DNA from: Chitinibacter sp. FCG-7 | Lineage (GTDB): Bacteria; Pseudomonadota; Gammaproteobacteria; Burkholderiales; Chitinibacteraceae | Direction of reading: 5' to 3' | Length of the DNA: 64,000 bases | Assembly: GCF_040047665.1 (NCBI RefSeq) | Contig: NZ_CP157355.1 | Location: 2,542,001-2,606,000 of the forward strand | Part shown: positions 19,367-32,388 of the stretch, piece by piece | Position numbering within the stretch: the first letter of the stretch is position 1 | How the letters are laid out: each line of letters starts with the position of its first letter | Notes under the pieces: generated by a model | Database searches by the model: none | What the model saw: only the letters and a program-made list of their open reading frames with translations | What the model was told of the DNA's origin: nothing | Made by a program: the position numbers and the translations under genes

Positions 19367-19689
19367 TAAACGCCAAAGCTTTCGCCACAACCACATTCGT
19401 TTTTCACGTTCGGGTTGTTGAATTTAAAGCCTTCGTTCAGGCCTTCCTTGGTGTAGTCGAGCTCGGTGCCGTCCAGATAGGCGAGTGATTTGGCATCGGT
19501 GTAGATTTTGGTGCCAAAGCTTTCGAATACCAGATCGGTGTCACTTTCAACGTCGACAAATTCCAGCTTGTACGCCATGCCCGAGCAGCCCGAGGTTTTG
19601 ACCGCCAGACGGATGCCCAAGCCTTTGCCGCGTTTTTTGATGAAGTTGGCAACGTGGTTTGCCGCTGCTTCGCTAAGTGTCAGTGCCAT
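19366..19689 (-). CDS. iscA: IscA, A-type Fe-S carrier
   Basis: The 107-residue protein has the three conserved cysteines: [11 protein letters not shown] (about Cys35) and the C-terminal NECGCGESF (Cys99, Cys101). It binds iron or a cluster and delivers it to apoproteins. It is encoded directly after iscU in the operon. Length and motif match IscA rather than ErpA by context. The intergenic space on both sides contains heptamer inverted repeats. Confidence 0.96.
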   Translation of the reverse strand: MALTLSEAAANHVANFIKKRGKGLGIRLAVKTSGCSGMAYKLEFVDVESDTDLVFESFGTKIYTDAKSLAYLDGTELDYTKEGLNEGFKFNNPNVKNECGCGESFGV

Positions 19690-19699
19690 GTTGAACTCC

Positions 19700-19769
19700 G
19701 TGAGGAGTGAGGTGTGAGGTGTGAGGTGTTGGGTTTTACCCCTTACTCCTCACGCCTAACGCCTCACGC
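19700..19769. repeat. Inverted TGAGG-heptamer cluster between iscU and iscA
   Basis: A left arm of consecutive GTGAGGAGTGAGGTGTGAGG-type units faces a right arm CTCCTCACGCCTAACGCCTC across a short GGGTTTTACCCC centre, so the whole is a long hairpin. The right arm supplies the TGA stop of iscU at 19764-19766. Confidence 0.85.
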
Positions 19770-20147
19770 CGAGTGCTTTTGCTTGTAATCTTCAACCGCC
19801 GCCTTGATCGCGTCTTCAGCCAGAATCGAGCAGTGGATTTTCACTGGTGGCAAAGCCAGTTCTTCGGCGATTTGGGTGTTTTTGATCGCCAAAGCTTCGT
19901 CCAAAGTCTTGCCTTTGACCCACTCGGTGACGAGTGACGATGACGCAATTGCCGAGCCGCAACCGTAGGTTTTGAATTTCGCGTCGGTAATCAGGCCATC
20001 TTCGCCAACCTTGATCTGCAACTTCATTACGTCGCCACAGGCTGGCGCGCCGACCATGCCGGTACCTACGGTATCGTCGCCCTTATCAAAAGCGCCGACG
20101 TTGCGCGGGTTTTCGTAGTGGTCGAGTACTTGTTCGCTGTATGCCAT
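19764..20147 (-). CDS. iscU: IscU, Fe-S cluster scaffold
   Basis: The 127-residue scaffold has the three ligand cysteines in APACGDVMK (about 37), TYGCGSAIASSS (about 63) and KIHCSILAEDAI (about 106), and the HscA-recognition segment LPPVK (about 99-103). It accepts sulfur from IscS and builds [2Fe-2S]. The stop codon lies inside the heptamer hairpin downstream. Starts with MAYSEQVLDHYENPRNVG as expected for the family. Confidence 0.97.
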   Translation of the reverse strand: MAYSEQVLDHYENPRNVGAFDKGDDTVGTGMVGAPACGDVMKLQIKVGEDGLITDAKFKTYGCGSAIASSSLVTEWVKGKTLDEALAIKNTQIAEELALPPVKIHCSILAEDAIKAAVEDYKQKHSA

Positions 20148-20159
20148 TTTAATTCTCCA

Positions 20160-20274
20160 GTGAGGAGGGAGGTGTGAGGCGTGAGGTGTGGTTCTCGTTC
20201 GCCGCCCTGCCCAAAAAATCTAATTTGGTGGAAGTAAAGGGGGTTTACACCTCACCCCTCACTCCTCACCCCTA
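20160..20274. repeat. Inverted TGAGG-heptamer cluster between iscS and iscU
   Basis: Left arm 20160-20191 (GTGAGGAGGGAGGTGTGAGG and similar units) faces right arm 20247-20274 (ACACCTCACCCCTCACTCC and similar) across about 55 bases. It is the third heptamer hairpin in the operon, placed between consecutive isc genes. Confidence 0.8.
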
Positions 20275-20279
20275 ACAAA

Positions 20280-21494
20280 TTAATGCGCAGCCCATTCGAT
20301 GGTCGAAATATCGATCCCTTCCTTGAACATATCCCACAGCGGCGAGAGTTCGCGCAATTTGCCGATTTTGGCTTTGCACAATTCAATTGCGTGATCAACT
20401 TCGGCTTCAGTGGTAAAGCGGCCAATCGTGAAGCGGATCGAGCTGTGTGCCAGTTCGTCCGAGCGGCCCAGCGCGCGCAGTACATACGATGGCTCAAGTG
20501 AGGCCGAAGTACATGCCGAACCAGATGAAACAGCCAAGTCTTTGAGCGCCATAATCAGCGATTCGCCTTCAACGTAGTTAAAGCTGACGTTCAGATTGTG
20601 CGGCACGCGCTGATCCATATCGCCGTTCAAATGCGTTTCTTCGATTTCTTTCAGGCCATTCCACAAACGGTCACGCAATGCGCCGATGCGTTTGTTCTCT
20701 TCGACCATATCTTCCCGCGCAATGCGGAATGCTTCACCCATGCCGACGATCTGATGCGTGGCCAGTGTGCCCGAGCGGAAGCCGCGCTCGTGACCGCCGC
20801 CATGCATCTGCGCTTCCAGACGGATACGGGGCTTGCGGCGGATATACAGTGCGCCAATGCCTTTGGGGCCATAGGTTTTGTGCGCCGAGAAACTCATCAG
20901 GTCCACTTTCAGCGTCGCCAGATCAAGCGCGATTTTGCCAGTCGCTTGTGCGCTATCGACATGGAACACAATACCGCGTTCGCGGCAGATTTCGCCGATG
21001 GTGGCGATGTCCTGAATCACGCCAATTTCATTGTTCACCGACATCACCGAAATCAGAATCGTGTCCGGGCGGATCGCCGCTTTCAAGGCTTCCAGATCGA
21101 GCAGACCGTTTTCTAGTACGTCCAGATACGTCGCCTCAAAGCCTTCGCGCTCCAGCTCGCGCACCGTGTCGAGCGTGGCTTTATGCTCGGTTTTTACCGT
21201 GATGAGGTGTTTGCCCTTGGTCTGGTAGAAATGCGCCGCGCCTTTGAGTGCCAGATTGATCGATTCGGTGGCGCCCGAAGTGAAAACGATTTCTTTTGGA
21301 TCACAGTTGACCAGCTTGGCCACTTCCTCACGCGCGTCTTCAACCGCAGCTTCCGATTCCCAGCCATACGGGTGAGAGCGGCTGGCCGGATTGCCGAACA
21401 TTTCGGTCAGGTAAGGAATCATCTTGGCGGCAACACGCGGGTCTACCGGCGTGGTGGCGGAGTAATCAAGATAGATTGGTTTTTGCTGAGTCAT
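20280..21494 (-). CDS. iscS: IscS, cysteine desulfurase
   Basis: The 404-residue class V aminotransferase-fold enzyme has [13 protein letters not shown] at the N-terminus, the PLP lysine in [12 protein letters not shown] (about 206) and the catalytic cysteine in [10 protein letters not shown] (about 328). It converts cysteine to alanine and passes persulfide sulfur to IscU and to tRNA thiolation. Length equals E. coli IscS (404). It follows iscR by 55 bases, within the IscR-regulated operon. Confidence 0.98.
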   Translation of the reverse strand: MTQQKPIYLDYSATTPVDPRVAAKMIPYLTEMFGNPASRSHPYGWESEAAVEDAREEVAKLVNCDPKEIVFTSGATESINLALKGAAHFYQTKGKHLITVKTEHKATLDTVRELEREGFEATYLDVLENGLLDLEALKAAIRPDTILISVMSVNNEIGVIQDIATIGEICRERGIVFHVDSAQATGKIALDLATLKVDLMSFSAHKTYGPKGIGALYIRRKPRIRLEAQMHGGGHERGFRSGTLATHQIVGMGEAFRIAREDMVEENKRIGALRDRLWNGLKEIEETHLNGDMDQRVPHNLNVSFNYVEGESLIMALKDLAVSSGSACTSASLEPSYVLRALGRSDELAHSSIRFTIGRFTTEAEVDHAIELCKAKIGKLRELSPLWDMFKEGIDISTIEWAAH

Positions 21495-21549
21495 GAGCTT
21501 TGCTCCGGTGCAATAAGCATGCTGATAAGTTTGAAATTGGAATTTGAAA

Positions 21550-22035
21550 TTAATGCGCGTTCTGATGGTTCAGATGGTTTTGGCGCTGATCTTTAACAAT
21601 GCTGAGCGTCTCGCTGCAGCGTTTGGTTTTTTCCTGCTGTTTCTCGATCAGGCTGGCCAGCGTGACATTAGACAAAAAGCCGTGGATTGTCGTATTGAGC
21701 TCGGTCCATAAATCGTGCGTCATGCAGCGCGATTCATCGCGGCAATTTTCGCGGCCACCGCACTGGGTAGCGTCTATGGGTTCGTCAACGGCGGTGATGA
21801 TTTCGGCCACTGTAATCTCACAGGCGGCACGCGCCAAACAGTAGCCGCCGCCGGGGCCACGGACGCTTTCAACCAGTGCGCGACGGCGCAGTTTGCCAAA
21901 CAATTGTTCCAGATAGGAGAGCGAAATATGCTGGCGTTCGCTAATGCCCGCTAGCGTGACGGGGCCGTTGGCTTGGCGCAGTGCCAAATCCAGCATCGCA
22001 GTCACAGCGAAGCGGCCTTTTGTAGTCAAGCGCAT
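21550..22035 (-). CDS. iscR: IscR, Rrf2-family [2Fe-2S] repressor of the isc operon
   Basis: The 161-residue protein starts [18 protein letters not shown], has the Rrf2 winged helix ([27 protein letters not shown] in part) and the cluster cysteines [13 protein letters not shown] (about 92, 98, 104) with His107. When it carries a [2Fe-2S] cluster it represses its own operon. An AAGGA ribosome site precedes the ATG, and IscR-like palindromes overlap the promoter upstream. First gene of the isc operon, directly downstream of cysE on the same strand. Confidence 0.97.
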   Translation of the reverse strand: MRLTTKGRFAVTAMLDLALRQANGPVTLAGISERQHISLSYLEQLFGKLRRRALVESVRGPGGGYCLARAACEITVAEIITAVDEPIDATQCGGRENCRDESRCMTHDLWTELNTTIHGFLSNVTLASLIEKQQEKTKRCSETLSIVKDQRQNHLNHQNAH

Positions 22036-22053
22036 GGGGTTTCCTTGCTGTTT

Positions 22054-22125
22054 TTATCTTGCCTCAATGGTATCAAAGCCCGACTAAATTGGTCAAGTAA
22101 AAACCCGACTAAAATAGTCGGGTTT
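22054..22125 (-). promoter_or_regulatory. isc promoter with IscR-type sites
   Basis: Reading the minus strand, TTGACC (near 22092) and a TACCAT-like -10 (near 22070) are spaced about 18 bases apart. Between and over them lies TTGACCAATTTAGTCGGGC (about 22079-22097), close to the type 1 IscR site. A second, perfect dyad CCGACTATTTTAGTCGG lies just upstream (22101-22125). The layout agrees with autorepression of iscR as in E. coli. Binding is inferred. Confidence 0.6.
22101..22125 (-). terminator. Perfect dyad, probable cysE terminator overlapping an IscR-like site
   Basis: AAACCCGACTA, 3-base loop, TAGTCGGGTTT followed on the minus strand by further T residues makes a good intrinsic terminator for cysE. 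The same bases contain the CCGACT/AGTCGG half-sites expected for IscR. Confidence 0.7.
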
Positions 22126-22168
22126 GGTGATGTTGTATCGACGGAGAATGTCTTGCTAGCGTGGTGAT

Positions 22169-22217
22169 GGGTATATCTCTCTGAGCCTTTTTGGATAAGG
22201 TGCACAGAAGAATACCC
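22169..22217 (+). repeat. 49-bp palindrome, copy 6
   Basis: GGGTATAT/GAATACCC arms, inner CTGAGC shifted by one base and CACAG on the right. It ends 17 bases after the cysE stop codon (minus strand). Confidence 0.8.
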
Positions 22218-22234
22218 CGTATCATTCGAACACC

Positions 22235-22987
22235 TCAATCAACAATCTTGTTCAGATAGGTCGGGTCGAACTTATCGGCGGTGGCGCGCTCTTCCGCGCA
22301 ATCAACGCCCAGTTGTTCCAGTCGTGCCAAGACCATTTCCAGGCGCTTGTCGGTGGTGACCGAGTGATCAAGCAGGCCGTGAATGGCTTTGACCATTGGA
22401 TCGTTCATATCTGCGCCCACGCCGTAAGCTGAAAAGCCCAGCTGCTCGGCTTTCTCTTCGCGCTCTTGTTCGATTTGTGCGGCCAGAATGCGGGCCGGTA
22501 TACCGATTGCGGTGGCTCCCTCGGGGACGTCTTTGACTACCACGGCATTCGAGCCGACTTTGGCTCCGTCATGCAGCGTAATCGGGCCGAGGATTTTCGC
22601 GCCAGCGCCAATAATGACGCCTTTACCCAATGTCGGATGGCGCTTGCCGTGATTCCACGACGTGCCGCCCAGCGTTACGCCGTGATACAGCGTGCAATCG
22701 TCGCCAATTTCGGCGGTTTCTCCGATCACAATGCCCATGCCGTGATCAATAAATACACGGCGGCCAATGGTTGCGCCGGGGTGAATCTCGATACCGGTCA
22801 GAAAACGCGTGATGTGCGAGAGCATGCGCGCCAGCAACTTCCAGTTGCGTACCCACAGGCCGTGCGCAACGATGTGCAATGTGAGCGCGTGAAACCCCGG
22901 ATAACAGGTCACCACTTCCAGCGTCGAGCGGGCGGCGGGGTCGCGGTCAAAAACCACGCGGATATTTTCACGCAGACGGTCTAGCAT
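22235..22987 (-). CDS. cysE: Serine O-acetyltransferase CysE
   Basis: The 250-residue enzyme has an N-terminal helical SATase region ([20 protein letters not shown]) and a left-handed beta-helix with [27 protein letters not shown] hexapeptides. These include the catalytic His of DHGMG and the CoA-site [13 protein letters not shown]. It makes O-acetylserine for cysteine synthesis. The location immediately upstream of iscR couples cysteine supply to Fe-S assembly and is common in betaproteobacteria. The C-terminal tail beyond residue 180 is longer than in the E. coli enzyme core. Confidence 0.96.
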   Translation of the reverse strand: MLDRLRENIRVVFDRDPAARSTLEVVTCYPGFHALTLHIVAHGLWVRNWKLLARMLSHITRFLTGIEIHPGATIGRRVFIDHGMGIVIGETAEIGDDCTLYHGVTLGGTSWNHGKRHPTLGKGVIIGAGAKILGPITLHDGAKVGSNAVVVKDVPEGATAIGIPARILAAQIEQEREEKAEQLGFSAYGVGADMNDPMVKAIHGLLDHSVTTDKRLEMVLARLEQLGVDCAEERATADKFDPTYLNKIVD

Positions 22988-23082
22988 GGCGGCGTTTTCA
23001 TCTAAGTCCTGAAAGACCGACTATTTTACTCGGTTTCTGCTCTGGCTGAAAGGTTTGGGAGAGGTTGGGGATATTTGCCTTG

Positions 23083-23131
23083 GGGTATATCTCGGAAGCT
23101 TAGACTGGGTGAAGTTGGCAGGCTAATACTA
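23083..23131 (+). repeat. 49-bp palindrome, copy 7 (decayed right arm)
   Basis: GGGTATAT left arm, GGAAGC and GGCAG inner parts at the usual positions, and ATACTA as the right end, with 49-bp span. Intergenic between malQ and cysE. Confidence 0.55.
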
Positions 23132-23142
23132 AGGCGGGTATG

Positions 23143-23169
23143 GACGACAGGCCATGGCTGCCTGTCGTC
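23143..23169 (-). terminator. Hairpin downstream of malQ
   Basis: A 10-bp perfect stem GACGACAGGC/GCCTGTCGTC with a 7-base loop lies 40 bases after the malQ stop. There is no T-tract, so it may be a terminator or an mRNA 3'-end stabiliser. Confidence 0.5.
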
Positions 23170-23208
23170 TCGATGGCGGATTATTTCCTGATTAATTCAG
23201 TACGTGTT

Positions 23209-24807
23209 TCAGAGTGAGCCATGGCGGGCGAAGAGCTGCCCCAGATAGGCCAGTCGTTCGGCGTGCTGCGTGCTGAGCGCATCGGGGCTGAAACGATATT
23301 GCCAGTTGCCTGCAGCAACACCGGGCGTGTTCATCCGGGCATCACTGGCGGCACCAATTACGTCTTGCACCGGGGCAATGGCAAACAAGGCATTGCTGGC
23401 CCAGGCCAGCCGGATCAGATCCCAGTGCGCTTCGCTGCCGGATGAATTCATATAGCGGCGGAAATAATCGCGATTTTTGTCGCTAGTGGCGGTGTACCAG
23501 CCTACCGTGGTGTCGTTGTCGTGGGTACCGGTGTAAACCACGGTATGGCTGTCGGGGTAGTTGTGCGGCAGATGATCGCTGCTGGCGTCGGCTTCAAAGG
23601 CAAATTGCAGCACTTTCATGCCGGGTAGTTTCAATTTGAGCCGCAGTGCGGTGACATCGTCGGTGATAATGCCGAGATCTTCGGCGATGATCGGCAGATT
23701 TTTGCCCAGCGCGCTTTCAATTGCGGCAAATAAGTCTTTGCCGGGGCTTTTCTTCCATTGTCCGTTGACGGCGGTGGCCTCGCCAAACGGCACCGCCCAG
23801 TAGGCGGCAAAAGCGCGGAAATGGTCGATGCGCAAAATATCCGTGGTTTGCAGCGTGGCGGCAACGCGCTCAATCCACCAGGTAAAGCCGCTGTCTTTGT
23901 GCGCTGGCCAGCGATAGAGCGGGTTGCCCCAGAGCTGGCCGGTGGTGCTGAAATAGTCGGGCGGTACGCCCGCGACTTCAATCGGATCGCCCGCCTCATC
24001 CAGCGCAAATAGCTCGCGATTGCTCCAGACGTCGGCCGAGTCGAGCGAGACAAAAATCGGAATATCGCCAATCAGCTTGATCTGGCGTTCGTTGGCGTAA
24101 CTTTTGAGTAGCTGCCATTGCTGAAAAAAGATGAATTGCAAAAACTGATAAAACGCGATTTCGTCAGCCAGCGTTTTGCGATACTGCGCCAGCGCGGATT
24201 TCTCGCGCCGCGCCAGTGCATCCGGCCATGAATTCCAGACTGCGCCATAGTAATAATCCTTGATCTGGTTTTCGCTCAGGCGAGTATTGAGCCGCTGGTA
24301 GTAGGCTTGATATTCCGGCGTTTCATAGTCATTGCGGCGCGCTTCGATAAAATGAAATTTGCACGCCACAAATAGCGCAAAATCGTCCAACCAGGCGTTC
24401 GCTTTGCAAAAAGCGGTGAATTCTTTCTTGAGCGCTGCGGGCGGATTCTGGCGGTAATTGGCAAAGGCTGTGCGTAAAACGGCCATTTTCCACGGAATGA
24501 TGTTGCCGTAATCGACGCGCATAGGGTCGAAATCATGCGCCGGGATGTCGTCCTGGCTCAGTAGTCCCTGGGCCATCAGTAGTTCGGGGCTGATCAGGTA
24601 ATGATTGCCGGCAAAAGTGGAAAAAGACTGATAGGGCGAGTCGCCGTAGCTGGTGAGTCCCAGCGGCAAAACCTGCCATAGCGTTTGTTCGGCTGCATGC
24701 AGAAAATCAACAAAACGGTACGCCGCAGGACCCAGATCGCCAATGCCGTAATTGGACGGTAACGAGGTGATGTGCGCAAGTAAACCTGAAGCTCGGGTGA
24801 AGGACAC
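23209..24807 (-). CDS. malQ: 4-alpha-glucanotransferase (amylomaltase)
   Basis: The 532-residue GH77 enzyme starts with RASGLLAHITSLPSNYGIGDLGP and holds the catalytic nucleophile region ILRIDHFRAF, the acid/base region PIIAEDLGIIT and the third Asp in YTGTHDNDTTVGW. It disproportionates maltooligosaccharides released from glycogen. It is divergent from glgB across a 250-bp intergenic region that should hold both promoters. It has the length of the bacterial/plant-type amylomaltase without the extra MalQ N-terminal domain of E. coli. Confidence 0.96.
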   Translation of the reverse strand: MSFTRASGLLAHITSLPSNYGIGDLGPAAYRFVDFLHAAEQTLWQVLPLGLTSYGDSPYQSFSTFAGNHYLISPELLMAQGLLSQDDIPAHDFDPMRVDYGNIIPWKMAVLRTAFANYRQNPPAALKKEFTAFCKANAWLDDFALFVACKFHFIEARRNDYETPEYQAYYQRLNTRLSENQIKDYYYGAVWNSWPDALARREKSALAQYRKTLADEIAFYQFLQFIFFQQWQLLKSYANERQIKLIGDIPIFVSLDSADVWSNRELFALDEAGDPIEVAGVPPDYFSTTGQLWGNPLYRWPAHKDSGFTWWIERVAATLQTTDILRIDHFRAFAAYWAVPFGEATAVNGQWKKSPGKDLFAAIESALGKNLPIIAEDLGIITDDVTALRLKLKLPGMKVLQFAFEADASSDHLPHNYPDSHTVVYTGTHDNDTTVGWYTATSDKNRDYFRRYMNSSGSEAHWDLIRLAWASNALFAIAPVQDVIGAASDARMNTPGVAAGNWQYRFSPDALSTQHAERLAYLGQLFARHGSL

Positions 24808-25059
24808 TTTAGCTCTCCCATGGCGTTAAATGTAATTTTTGTGTAAATTATTGCGCGTAAGATATTACAATTTGACTGGTTTGTCTGTTGCGTATTCTGT
24901 TCTCGCCGCCGCGTAACACTAGCATTGTGCGGGCATACTGTGGCATTTTCGCTCTATGGCTTCAGGATTTATCTAACTTGACGCCCATCAGATATTGCTT
25001 CAAGGCCGTGCTTGATTAAGCACGTCCCCTTTAAATATGAAAGTTCTGCGAGGAAATCC

Positions 25060-27248
25060 ATGCCGTCTTTGTCCATCCCGGAAATTGGTGCCATTTGTGC
25101 GGGCACTCATGGTGATCCTTTTTCAGTCTTGGGCATGCATCTGGTCGATGGGGTTTTGCAAGTGCGTGTTTGGCTGCCTGATGCGAGCGAGTGCAGCCTG
25201 ATCGAGAGCAAAACCGGCAAAAAGCTGGCCGATTTTGAGTGCATCGACGAGCGTGGCCTGTTTGTGGTCGAGGTGCCACGGCGCAAAAATCATTTTGCTT
25301 ACCGCCTGTGCGTGACCTGGCATGGCGAAACCGTTGAGATTGAAGACGCCTATCGTTTTCCGCCGGTGCTGGGCGATATGGATTTATGGCTCTTGGGCGA
25401 GGGCAATCAGCTACGCCCTTACGAGCGCCTCGGCACCCATTTTCGCACCATCGATGGCGTAGACGGCGTCGCTTTTGCCGTTTGGGCGCCGAACGCGCGC
25501 CGCGTTTCGGTGGTGGGCGATTTCAATTACTGGGATGGCCGCCGCCATGTGATGCGTTTGCGCCGTGAATGCGGCGTGTGGGAAATTTTCCTGCCCAGCG
25601 TCGTTGAAGGCCAAGGCTACAAATACGAAATCATCGATCAGCACGGCGCTTTGCAAATCAAAGCCGACCCGTATGGCTTCTCGGCTGAATTGCGCCCGGC
25701 AACGGCGTCGCGCGTTGCGCGCTTGCCAGCATGGGTGGACGGCACGCAAACGCGTAAAGAAGCCAATGCATTTAACGCGCCGATTTCGATTTATGAAGTG
25801 CATCTGGCGTCGTGGCGTCGTCGCCCCGAAGACGGCAATCGTTGGCTGTCGTATCGCGAACTCGCCGTTGAGCTGATTGATTACGTCAAATACATGGGTT
25901 TCACGCACATCGAATTGCTGCCGGTGAACGAGCATCCATTTGATGGTTCATGGGGGTATCAGCCGCTAGGGCTTTATGCGCCTACTTCGCGCTTTGGTAC
26001 CCCTGATGATTTTCGCCATTTAATTCAAACGGCGCACGAAAATGGCATTGGCGTGATTCTCGATTGGGTGCCGGGGCATTTTCCGAGCGATAAACACGGT
26101 TTGGCGCAATTTGACGGTTCGCATTTATACGAGCACAGCGATCCGCGCGAAGGTTTTCACCAAGACTGGAATACGCTGATTTACAACTTCGGCCGCAACG
26201 AAGTGCGCAATTACCTGATCGGCAACGCGCTGTACTGGATCGAGCGCTACGGCATCGATGGCTTGCGCGTCGATGCGGTCGCGTCGATGCTGTACCGCGA
26301 TTATTCGCGCAAAGACGGCGAATGGATTCCGAATCAATTTGGCGGCCGCGAAAATCTCGAAGCCATCGATTTTATGCGCCGGATGAACGAAGTCGTCGGC
26401 GTCGAGCGTCCTGAAGCGATTACGCTGGCCGAAGAATCGACGGCGTTTCCGTCGGTATCGCGCCCGCCCGCGATGGGCGGCTTGGGCTTTCATTACAAAT
26501 GGAATATGGGCTGGATGAACGACACGCTGCGCTATATGCAGCAAGATCCAGTTCATCGCAAATACCATCATCACCATATGACGTTTGGTTTGGTCTACGC
26601 GTTTACCGAGAATTTCGTGCTGCCGATTTCGCACGACGAAGTCGTTCACGGCAAAGGCTCGATGCTGGCGAAAATGCCGGGCGATTGCTGGCAGCAATTT
26701 GCCAATTTGCGCGCTTATTACGGCTTTATGTGGGCGCATCCGGGCAAAAAATTGCTGTTTATGGGTTGCGAATTTGCGCAGGGGCGCGAGTGGAATCACG
26801 AGACGAGTCTCGATTGGCATCTGGTCGACGATCCGGACAACGGCTGGCACCGTGGTGTGCAAAATCTGGTTCGCGATTTGAATACGACTTATCGCAATAC
26901 GCCGGCGCTGTATCAGATCGATTTCGATCATCGCGGCTTTGAATGGATTAGCCACGACGACGCCGATAATTCGATTTTGAGCTTTATTCGCAAGGGCGAG
27001 GTCGACGATGAATTGATCGTCGTTGTCAGCAATTTCACGCCAGTGCCGCGCCACGGTTATCGCCTCGGCGTACCCCGCGCTGGCGTTTACAGCGAAATTT
27101 TGAATTCAGATTCCGAATATTATGGCGGCAGCAACACCGGTAATCTGCAACTGCCTAGCGAGGGTATTGCCGCGCACGGCAGACCTGATTCTGTTTGCAT
27201 GACTATACCCCCGCTGGCGACGGTGTATTTGCGCTGGAGCAAGTGCTA

Positions 27249-27249
<1 letters not shown>
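25060..27249 (+). CDS. glgB: 1,4-alpha-glucan branching enzyme GlgB
   Basis: From ATG 25060 (ribosome site GAGGA six bases before) the protein has 729 residues. It carries an N-terminal CBM48 pair, the GH13 barrel with [18 protein letters not shown] (nucleophile Asp), [11 protein letters not shown] (acid Glu) and [14 protein letters not shown] (third Asp), and the C-terminal beta domain ending [19 protein letters not shown]. It adds alpha-1,6 branches to glycogen. It overlaps glgX by TAATG and opens the glgBX-pgm-glgCAP run. Two 49-bp-spaced GGGTAT/(G/A)TACCC pairs lie inside conserved parts of the gene. Confidence 0.98.
25954..26002 (+). repeat. 49-bp-spaced GGGTAT/GTACCC pair inside glgB
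   Basis: Exact 49-bp span within codons for the conserved [11 protein letters not shown]...FGTPDD region of GlgB. One base of the right hexamer differs from the intergenic consensus. The segment uses the codons GGG and CTA. A coincidental match is possible for this copy alone. Confidence 0.4.
27162..27210 (+). repeat. 49-bp GGGTAT-N37-ATACCC match inside the 3' end of glgB
   Basis: Both hexamers are perfect and the spacing is exact. The encoded residues [16 protein letters not shown] align without a gap to the E. coli GlgB C-terminus, so this is not an insertion. It uses AGA, ATA and CCC codons. Confidence 0.55.
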
Positions 27250-30996
<3,747 letters not shown>

Positions 30997-31078
30997 TCCC
31001 ATCGCTGACTCAATACTATTTTTATTCTAATTAGCAGTGCGCAAAGCCGAGCAAGGCTAGAAAATCAGGAGAGGAATC

Positions 31079-32353
31079 ATGGAAGTTCAATTAATCGATA
31101 AAGCGACGCTGGCCCGCCAGCTGCCCAACCGCGCTGTTGCGCTGGTTCTTGCCGGGGGGCGCGGTTCGCGCCTGAAAGCGCTGACTGATCATCGCGCCAA
31201 ACCCGGCGTGTATTTTGGCGGGAAATTCCGGATTATCGACTTTGCCTTGTCCAATTGCATTAACTCGGGCATTCGTCGTATCGGCGTGATTACGCAGTAC
31301 AAATCGCACTCGCTGATGCGCCACTTGCAGCGCGGCTGGTCGTTTTTGCGCAATGAAATGAATGAATTTGTCGATGTGCTGCCAGCGCAGCAACGCGTTG
31401 ACGAAGAGCACTGGTATCGCGGCACGGCCGATGCGATTTATCAGAATCTGGACATTTTGCGCACTTATCGCTCGGATTACGTCGTGATTCTGGCTGGCGA
31501 TCATATCTACAAAATGGATTACTCGCGCATGCTGGTCGATCATGTGCTGCTGGGCGCTGAAGTCACCGTGGCGTGTATTGAAGTGCCGCGCAAGGAAGCC
31601 AGCGCTTTTGGCGTGATGGCGATTAGCGAAGACCGCAAAATTACCGCTTTCGTTGAAAAACCGGAAAATCCGCCCGCCATGCCGGGCAATGATGCGGTCT
31701 CGCTGGCGTCGATGGGGATTTATATTTTCAATACCGCCTATCTGGAACGCCTGCTCGAAGAAGACATCAAGCTTGAAGGCTCGACCCATGACTTTGGTAA
31801 AGACCTGATCCCCAAAGCCGTGTCGGAAGGTAAAGCATTTGCGCATCCGTTTGGTCTGTCTTGCGTGCTGGAAGATCAAAATGCCGCTCCTTACTGGCGC
31901 GACGTAGGTACGGTGGATGCGTACTGGGAAGCCAATCTGGATCTGGCCTCGGTGACCCCTGAGCTCGATGTTTACGATAAAAACTGGCCGATCTGGACGC
32001 TGCAGGAGCAATTGCCGCCCGCCAAGTTTGTGCAGGATCGCAATGGCAGCCATGGTATGACGCTCAATTCGCTGGTGTCGGGCGGTTGTATTGTCTCGGG
32101 CTCGCTGGTGATTAATTCGGTGCTGTTCTCGCAAGTGCGCGTGCATTCTTTCTGCACGATTGATTCGGCGGTGATCTTGCCTGAAGTGGTGATTGGTCGT
32201 GGTTCGCGCCTGCGCCGCTGTGTGATTGATCGCGGCTGCGAGATTCCGGAAAACCTGATTGTGGGTGAAAACGCCGAAGAAGACGCACGCCGTTTCTATC
32301 GTTCCGAAGGTGGCGTGACGCTGATTACCAAGGACATGCTGGCCAAATTGTGA
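31079..32353 (+). CDS. glgC: Glucose-1-phosphate adenylyltransferase GlgC
   Basis: The 424-residue ADP-glucose pyrophosphorylase has [21 protein letters not shown] near 22-42, [12 protein letters not shown], the nucleotide motif [16 protein letters not shown] and a C-terminal left-handed beta-helix ([20 protein letters not shown]). It makes ADP-glucose from ATP and glucose-1-P, the committed and usually allosteric step. The Arg/Lys-rich N-terminal region is consistent with fructose-1,6-bisphosphate-type activation. The ATG follows AGGAGAGG. It lies 80 bases after pgm. Confidence 0.98.
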   Translation: MEVQLIDKATLARQLPNRAVALVLAGGRGSRLKALTDHRAKPGVYFGGKFRIIDFALSNCINSGIRRIGVITQYKSHSLMRHLQRGWSFLRNEMNEFVDVLPAQQRVDEEHWYRGTADAIYQNLDILRTYRSDYVVILAGDHIYKMDYSRMLVDHVLLGAEVTVACIEVPRKEASAFGVMAISEDRKITAFVEKPENPPAMPGNDAVSLASMGIYIFNTAYLERLLEEDIKLEGSTHDFGKDLIPKAVSEGKAFAHPFGLSCVLEDQNAAPYWRDVGTVDAYWEANLDLASVTPELDVYDKNWPIWTLQEQLPPAKFVQDRNGSHGMTLNSLVSGGCIVSGSLVINSVLFSQVRVHSFCTIDSAVILPEVVIGRGSRLRRCVIDRGCEIPENLIVGENAEEDARRFYRSEGGVTLITKDMLAKL

Positions 32354-32388
32354 GACGCGCCGCGCCTCACTCCTCACAGGGGTTGAAG

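Noticed and set aside
26125..27054. 309-codon frame antisense to glgB
   Set aside because: Shadow of the branching enzyme, no family features.
31091..32377. 428-codon open frame antisense to glgC
   Set aside because: It is Arg/His/Gln-rich, has no recognisable motif and mirrors the codon pattern of glgC, which has full ADP-glucose pyrophosphorylase motifs.
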